Part shown: in pieces, positions 58,234-64,000 of the stretch
Layout: each line of letters begins with the position of its first letter
Position numbering within the stretch: position 1 is the stretch's first letter
From: Rhyacophila brunnea
Lineage: Eukaryota > Arthropoda > Insecta > Trichoptera > Rhyacophilidae
Length of the DNA: 64,000 nt
Assembly: GCA_022495005.1 (NCBI GenBank)
Contig: JAGYXB010001414.1
Coordinates: 1,736,001-1,800,000, forward strand
Reading direction: 5' to 3'
Program-made: the position numbers and the translations under genes
The notes under the pieces: model-generated
Seen by the model: only the letters and a program-made list of their open reading frames with translations
What the model was told of the DNA's origin: nothing
Databases searched by the model: none

Positions 58234-59280
58234 TAAATAAACTGACATACTAAATTTAATATTAATCCAAGGTTCACTGCCAAAACTTTCCGCTTTAAAA
58301 TGCTTGTGAAATAATCCGTTTGTTTTGCAGCGCATAAGTGTGGTAATTTTATTTTAGAGAGAAGGCTTTTATTTGTGAAGCAAAAAAGATATAAAACATT
58401 CACTCAACAGACAAATAAAGGAACTGCTCCGGGCAGATGGTTTGCCTGATATTTATTGTTTGTTTTCTGAAAACGTGGTTGGTTATATTTGGCGTTAAGT
58501 ATTTTTTATTTTATTATGACATTTAGCGCAAAATAGTAGTAAACTACAAAGAAAATATTTTGGTACGTATATACAATTGTATCCATTATCCACATCTATT
58601 TAAAACTATTGTATTTTATCTGAATTTATTTTTACATAAATGTTGTAATTTTAATATTTTGTTATGCTTTAAAATAAATAGAATTCTGTATTGAAACATA
58701 GTCGGTGGTGACAACATAGTATATAATATAATTATAATATCAACAAAATAATATAATTTTAACAAAATGCTGACATACGTATGAGGTAGAAAAATGGCGA
58801 CACTGTTATAATCAAGTATATATACGTCACATCTAAATGCAATATGCAAATGGCAAGCCGGCGGTTGTGACGCTTCTAAAAACGTCAATGTGTAAGAGTT
58901 CATTCATACCCCGACAGCCTGCATTTATTGCCAATGTATGTTCATGTTTTTTATTCACGATATGAATACATGACCATTTTGACACGAAATTGATTCGCAC
59001 CAGAACCAAAAGATGCATTTTATAATGCAATTGCGACTCGCAAAAGGAAAGACCTAGTCAATACATATAAAAGCAGTCAAATACGCAGAATTATAACTAT
59101 TATAATATAGTGTTACTGTTTTGATAATAAATAATGATAAATGAACTTATTTTAATCGAATAAAAGTTATTGTGATTATTCTGTTTCATATGAAAGGACA
59201 TGTATGCAAAGATATTATTAGCATTGACATATTATGACAATGCACCTTATGAAGCTTTTCATAAGTTCACGGTTATTAAG
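58234..59280. other. AT-rich non-coding DNA
   Basis: The minus ORFs at 58176-58403, 58616-58903 and 58833-59030 are unrecognised. A slightly GC-richer patch lies at 58840-58925. Confidence 0.4.
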
Positions 59281-59420
59281 CTCGTAGGTGGGTTAGGTTA
59301 GTGTCGATTGTGGGGTGATGAAAGCCAGCCGGCTGCATTACCGCTCCGACATGTGAAAGAGGGGCGCTTTGTTTGATATGCGGGCGATCATCAAGAGAGC
59401 TTTTAGCACAACCTAATGAA
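59281..59420. promoter_or_regulatory. GC-rich island, candidate conserved element
   Basis: GATGAAAGCCAGCCGGCTGC, ATTACCGCTCCGACATG and GAGGGGCGCTTTG are followed by GATATGCGGGCGATCATCAA. It is sharply different from the AT-rich flanks, with no long frame and no repeat relation. It resembles the non-coding conserved blocks found near developmental genes. Confidence 0.3.
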
Positions 59421-60230
59421 AGCTTTGACATGATCAAAAGTATTATGTGTTCATTGCCTTAGTCTCGTTAATGAGGCTGTAATTATTAATGCATCAATAC
59501 AATTTAACATATTTTATATACTTCGACAACGTGTATATAATATCAAAAAACATTCATTATATATTTTAATTTAGTCTACAATAATTTAATATTTTTGTGA
59601 CAAATTATATTTTTGGCGGGATTTAAAAGCTGTAATTACTTACTATCCAGTTTCAAAACTGGCAGTGATTAATCACACCTTCTCATTGCCATTATTTAAA
59701 TTAAATACATGTATTATTTTGGTTGAGCAGATTGTAAAAATAATAATTAATAATAATTTATCGGTAAAAATAGAGTTTTGTCAGTGTTGGTTTCAGCGAT
59801 TATGTTAAAAATGTTAAATAATAAAAATATTTATTGGTTATTTTAAAATAAATTTCTAAGAAATATAATATAATAACTATTTTTTATTAAAAAATAGTCT
59901 ATTAAATAATTAGTAAGTCTAAGTACGGATGTATATTGTATTGATTGATTGTATAAAAACTAAATAATGGAGTAAACCACAACGTCGGTTATTAATTCAG
60001 GAATTAATTGAAACTTACCATAATTTAATATAGGTACTAAAACCGATAGCCGACATTATAACGCAATTCGACAAAAACATATGACAAAAATGTCAAACCG
60101 AGCTGTGACACGGCGCTCATTTTTCAACATTCTTGTCGTAGTTTCGAAAATGACCATTATTAGAATCCTGTTAAACAACACTAACAAATTTACTTTGAAA
60201 GTCTGTCGTCGATTCGGTGAACTCACAGTT
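59421..60230. other. AT-rich non-coding DNA
   Basis: The ORF at 60081-60305 crosses into the hAT end and is not a gene. Confidence 0.4.
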
Positions 60231-61313
60231 CAGTGGTTTCCAAACTTTATGTTACTACGCCTCCCTTTAAAAAAAAAACTAATCTTGGCGCCTTTCCCTC
60301 TTTAATTCATTAAATAATACAGACATCTTTTGAAATAGTCAACAATGTACTAATACAAAAATGAAAAAAAAATAAACAAGGTTTTACTAAGTACTTATAT
60401 ATTAATTTTTAAATTAATTTGTTTTTCATGCGATGAATGTACTTATTTATTAGCACAATCAATTTCAATAGTAGTCAATCCAAATTTATCATCGTTCATT
60501 GACAAATGGATTCTATCATGGGCCCCACATCCTGAAGTGGGCCCCGAGATCAGGATCTTTCAACCACATATTTAAATGTTTAATAGCCTTGAAACAGAAT
60601 AGTGCCTCAGGCGACTTTTTTACTATTAATAAAATAATGTTAAAAGTGCATTATCAAACTAACCAAAGACTCAGTAAATAGATTTTTGTTTGCTTCAATA
60701 TATATCTGGCGTAGAAATAATTTAAATGGCGAACTTATTTTTTTTGTAATTTCGATTTCCAAATTTCTAAATTTTTATGAATGCCTTCACTTTGTCTTTT
60801 TAAATCAGTGAATGCATTAGTGGTCCTTGCATTGATTTATTTACTCATTTTTTTTAATTTCAACCAAATACAACAAAATTATCATTCCTAAACAAACTTG
60901 CGCCAAATTTCAACATTATGATTTCACCCTTTTATTCAGACTTCATTTTTTTCACGAGATAGCCAGCGCGCTTCACAATAGTGCAGAAGTAAGGTATTAT
61001 AAAATTAGTCTCCATATTTTCAGACAGGTTTGCAAACAACCTTTTATAGGACTGTTTTGTGTATAGTTTATAACTAGCGGCCGTTTTGTAAACTATGGAT
61101 TTGCAAACTGCAAACCTATGGCTACATTATTTTTTTCTTCAATTTTAAATAAATTCAACATCTACATATTCAAATAAATATTTGTCACGTCACTTTCACT
61201 GTATGAAAATATGGATTCTGGTTTTGAGTGAACTGTGTTAAACTCTTCGCGCCTCCCTTAGCAACACTCCGCGCCTCCCCAGGGAGGCGCTCCATTCAGT
61301 TTGGAAATCGCTG
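60231..61313. mobile_element. 1.08-kb hAT-family relic
   Basis: The left end reads CAGTGGTTTCCAAACTTTAT, then CGCCTCCCTTTAA. The right end in reverse complement reads CAGCGATTTCCAAACT, then GGAGCGCCTCCC. CAGTGGTT[C/T]CCAAACTTT with GCGCCTCCC subterminal words is a widespread hAT signature. The 8-bp flanks TCACAGTT and TCATAGAC agree at only five positions, so a target duplication is uncertain. The interior ORF at 60499-60681 is not a recognisable transposase domain, so the copy is non-autonomous or decayed. Confidence 0.7.
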
Positions 61314-62195
61314 TCATAGACGTTGGTTTTCCGCAAAATTGCGTTCAGCGATGCGGCATATATTTAGCTCAACGAGTTTGTTAATAATAAAAATCGGCAC
61401 TTATGGGGTCTAACCTAGAAGAGATCCTACAGACTCATTTACATACCACCAAAATCTACCGTTTGGTATCGTTTACACGCTGGTGGTATCATCGGATCTT
61501 ATTTCCTCAAAACGAGGCCGTAGCTTACGGTCAATGGAGATCATTACCAGGTCATGATCAATGATTTATTTAAAAAATATGGATATCATTGATCCGGACA
61601 AGATGTGATTAGCGTTGGTTAATGTTGTTAACATAATAAAAAATGGTTCATTAAACGTTAATTTTTCTATTATTTTTTACAATTTCAAGTTCTATCGGCG
61701 CTAAATTTTTATTTGAAAGAAATGTTTGAAATTATACATTTTCCATTATTATTAAAAACTCTTTTATATCTTACTCTTAAATTATCAATTGCTTGGCAAT
61801 AGAATTATAAATCTCGATTTTCAGTAAGAATAATATAAACTTCCTTTGGACACCATGTCTTGTATTAAACCGTTTTCTGTTAATATGGCTTTGTAGTCTG
61901 ATAGGTCAGAATGTGCCATGACTTTCAATATAAACCATTTCAGTTTTTGTTCGACATAGCCACTTTACTTATAGAATGATCCAACGTAACATTCCCTACA
62001 TTGTGTGGAAATACATCTCTTTTTATCACCGCGAATAATATACTATATTGTACTGGATATTAAAGTTGTCCGTTGAAGTAGTGTTTGCTTACAAAATACT
62101 GAACAATTTTACAAAATAATGTGTCACATATACAAAATAAAAAAAATGTAATGTTTTATAATAACGGAAAATCGCACAAATATATAATACGTACG
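61314..62195. other. non-coding DNA with a small hairpin
   Basis: At 61443-61491, ATACCACCA and TGGTGGTAT form a 9-bp stem around a 31-nt loop. Nearby GGTCATGATCAATGATTTATT (61540-61570) resembles homeodomain sites. Otherwise AT-rich. Confidence 0.35.
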
Positions 62196-62199
62196 TATT

Positions 62200-62430
62200 T
62201 GGTTTTGATTGTGTGTGCTTTAGCTGTGGTGGCTTTTAGTGGTGGAAACTCGAGCTTCGAGCCTGGCTGACTGGCTGCCTGGGAAAATCGCTCGGTTTTT
62301 CATTGATTGCGCTGCGCGACCGATATATTTCACCCGGAAAACACACGTGAGTGGTTTTATTAGGACATGCCTGGAAAACAAACGCACAATTTGTGCCGCC
62401 GAATGAAAAAAATATTCGTTGTACATTTTT
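62200..62430. promoter_or_regulatory. GC-richer island, candidate regulatory block
   Basis: Contains AACTCGAGCTTCGAGCCTGG, TGCGCTGCGCGACCG, an E-box in ACACACGTGAGTGG, and TGGGAAAATCG (Su(H)/Rel-like). Two minus frames are both open (62220-62426 and 62236-62544), as expected for stop-poor DNA. No splice signals or known protein. Confidence 0.25.
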
Positions 62431-62782
62431 TATAGTAAAATGTATCCTATATTCAGCGATGCGCGATGGAAGCTCAACATTGAATGCTTTATTAGAAATT
62501 TTCGAAGAATATAAGATAATATGAAAAATGTATGTAAAGAACAAAACAAAATGTTTAAATAAAAATACTTAATAATAAAAATAATTTTAAAAATGTTTTT
62601 GTAAATAACGATTGTAATAGAATTTATAATATTTCCCTATCTTAATAAAAAAACATTTAATTTTATATAAAATACCACCAAGTATCCTATTATCATATAA
62701 CCTATCATTTAAGTAGAATATTCAACTAACCAATAATTTCTTTTATTTTGTTAACTGTCAATTCATGGTGGAACTGCATTGT

Positions 62783-63005
62783 ATTGTTGTTTTAATTTAA
62801 TTAAACGATTTTTTTTGTAGTACTTATTCCACTTTTAATCAATAAATTAGGACTGGTTTCATCCACCTCAGAGAGACATTTTCAACTGTCCTGTTGAACT
62901 GTTGAAAATTTCCCTCTGAGGCGGACGAAACCAGTCCTAATTTATTGTTTAAAAGTGGAATAAGTACTATAAAAAAATTGCGTTTTATTAAATTAAAACA
63001 ACAAT
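62783..63005. mobile_element. 223-bp near-perfect foldback element
   Basis: Left arm 62783-62886 and right arm 62901-63005 are inverted copies at roughly 90% identity, separated by only 14 bp. Matching blocks include GTACTTATTCCACTTTTAA, AATAAATTAGGACTGGTTTC and CCTCAGAG..A.ATTTTCAAC. Single-base indels and substitutions are scattered, so the arms are diverging but recent. No coding capacity. A transcript through it would form a roughly 100-bp hairpin, a possible siRNA source. The outer flanks share no clear target duplication. Confidence 0.85.
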
Positions 63006-63172
63006 CAACTAACCATGCTTAATAAAGTGACATCGGGTGGTCTGGAAATTGTCCATGTCTTATTATTTATCTCGGGTCATTATTTTCTTTCTTTCTTATT
63101 ATTATTTCTTTTAACACTACAACAAGCCGTACCGGTAGTATAGTAAAACAGTAACATAAACATCTATAATAA

Positions 63173-63265
63173 AATGTATTGTGACCTCATCGGAAACCGA
63201 ATCCTCAGCCCCCAGATGAGAAGCCAGTGTCTTATGCACTGGACTACTAAGGCCGCTCATGTATT
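63173..63265 (-). repeat. tRNA-derived SINE (family A), minus copy
   Basis: On the minus strand, AGTCCAGTGCATAAGACACT, then GGATTCGGTTTCCGATGAGG, then TCACAATAC matches the head of the copy at 46.46 kb. The B box is altered by an insertion (CTGAGGATTCGGTTTCC). Confidence 0.65.
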
Positions 63266-63389
63266 ACTGAAAGTAAGAATTGTGTACCTACCAGAAGTTA
63301 CTAAATGAATATAAATGGTAAAATAAGCCATTTCTTGGTTGAACTATATTTGAAAGACCATGCAAATCACTAGACATACTAAATAGTAT

Positions 63390-63767
63390 CTTGTACGATC
63401 GATGGGTCTTAATGGTGTGAAGCATGGACACCGCGCAAAAGATAAGAAAATGTTGTGTGGTTTTAAGATTTATAGTACTGAAGGAAGGTGTTCTGAACTA
63501 GAAGTTTCAAGTGAATATCTGATCGAGCTGCACATCCACAAACAACCAACATTATCCATAGGCAATTTGGAAAGACTGGTAGTCACTGGAATAGCCGAAC
63601 GACGAAGAGTATGTAGAATGATCCCGACTCACCGGAGTAACCATGATAATGAGGCTATTGGCTACTCTCTACCAACGGGTATTAGACCTGCGGAATACAG
63701 GAAGTCCACAAGTGAGGTAATGAAGCTATTCCGGTTGGTGGAGGTCATGACTTTTAGCAATTAGAAA
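63390..63767 (+). mobile_element. LINE ORF2 C-terminal fragment
   Basis: The 120-codon frame (63402-63764) contains GNLERLVVTGIAERRR, then MIPTHRSNHDNEAIGYSL and RPAEYRKSTSEVMK. This is a good match to the insect LINE ending N(L)ERLVVTGKVEG+R.RGR.PTRWSDQI..T...AE.R..WR. In another frame the upstream part gives CEAWTPRKR, equivalent to the YG(C/A)EAWTLRK block. One frame shift separates the blocks. It is a different family from the other LINE fragments here and is truncated by decay on both sides. Confidence 0.85.
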
Positions 63768-64000
63768 ATTGACTATGACGAAGAAGAAATAAAAACAGAA
63801 AGTCGCATGGTACTTTGAAACATGTGTTATTTTCTTAATCACATTTTTATCAGTAGATATTATTTATTTAATCCAATTTACGTGTGTATGCTTCTATGCC
63901 ATTTTCATTTTGGGAGTTTTTATAATGACCTTTAAAGTAAGTAGGTACCTACTTACCTAACCAAATTAATATTTTTTTATAAAAAAAATATGTTTAGACT
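63768..64000. other. AT-rich non-coding DNA
   Basis: Contains GTAGGTACCTACTTACC near the end, a word typical of lepidopteran intergenic DNA. No gene. Confidence 0.4.

Noticed and set aside
1..64000. CRISPR arrays, bacterial operons, phage or integrated virus
   Set aside because: No regularly spaced short repeats with unique spacers, no ORF packing or ribosome-binding sites, and no viral protein signature. All evidence points to insect nuclear DNA.

Overview
This window looks like a long gene-poor stretch of an insect nuclear genome. It is strongly AT-rich, has no operon-like ORF packing, and carries many short microsatellites. It also holds fragments of non-LTR retrotransposons, tRNA-derived SINEs, a Helitron-like array, hAT-type ends and several foldback/MITE elements. 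Recurrent words such as GGTACCTAC and ATACGAGTA, and the kinds of LINE and SINE tails present, fit Lepidoptera best. A hemipteran cannot be excluded, and the order is an inference.

No complete protein-coding gene can be demonstrated. The best gene-like signals are isolated. One is an unrecognised open frame ending in a good splice donor (about 3931-4131, +). Another is a cluster of GC-rich islands (38.8-39.04 kb, 39.45-39.83 kb and 40.21-40.37 kb) that could be a promoter with 5' exons. There is also a possible first exon ending in CAG|GTAAGT (29365-29438, +), and a few short ORFs of unknown identity. Most of the remaining long ORFs are chance frames or translations of repeats.

Region by region. 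0-7.7 kb: AT-rich DNA with the candidate exon, a LINE fragment (5.2-5.7 kb, -) and a foldback element with a tRNA-like core (6.26-6.53 kb). 7.77-9.98 kb: a 2.2-kb DNA transposon relic with 31-bp terminal inverted repeats, a possible 4-bp TTAT target duplication and the decayed start of an ORF, split open by a Helitron-like array of three forward and five reverse copies. 10-38 kb: mostly unassigned AT-rich DNA with several GC-richer islands that could be conserved regulatory elements, a hAT-like MITE at 12.3 kb and a TIR element at 20.4 kb. 38.8-40.4 kb: the GC-island cluster. 40.9-58.3 kb: a repeat-rich half with LINE fragments (43.4, 45.9, 50.5 kb), two tRNA-derived SINE families, MITEs (42.7, 49.8, 52.9 kb) and a dispersed unknown repeat (41.0 and 55.6 kb). 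59-64 kb: a GC-richer island, a 1.1-kb hAT relic (60.2-61.3 kb), another island at 62.2-62.4 kb, a 223-bp near-perfect foldback (62.8-63.0 kb), a SINE and a terminal LINE fragment.

The mobile elements are mostly truncated or non-autonomous, so this is a graveyard rather than an active system. The parts most worth follow-up are the unrecognised exon at 4 kb, the GC islands around 39 kb, and the structured foldback/TIR elements whose families I cannot name.
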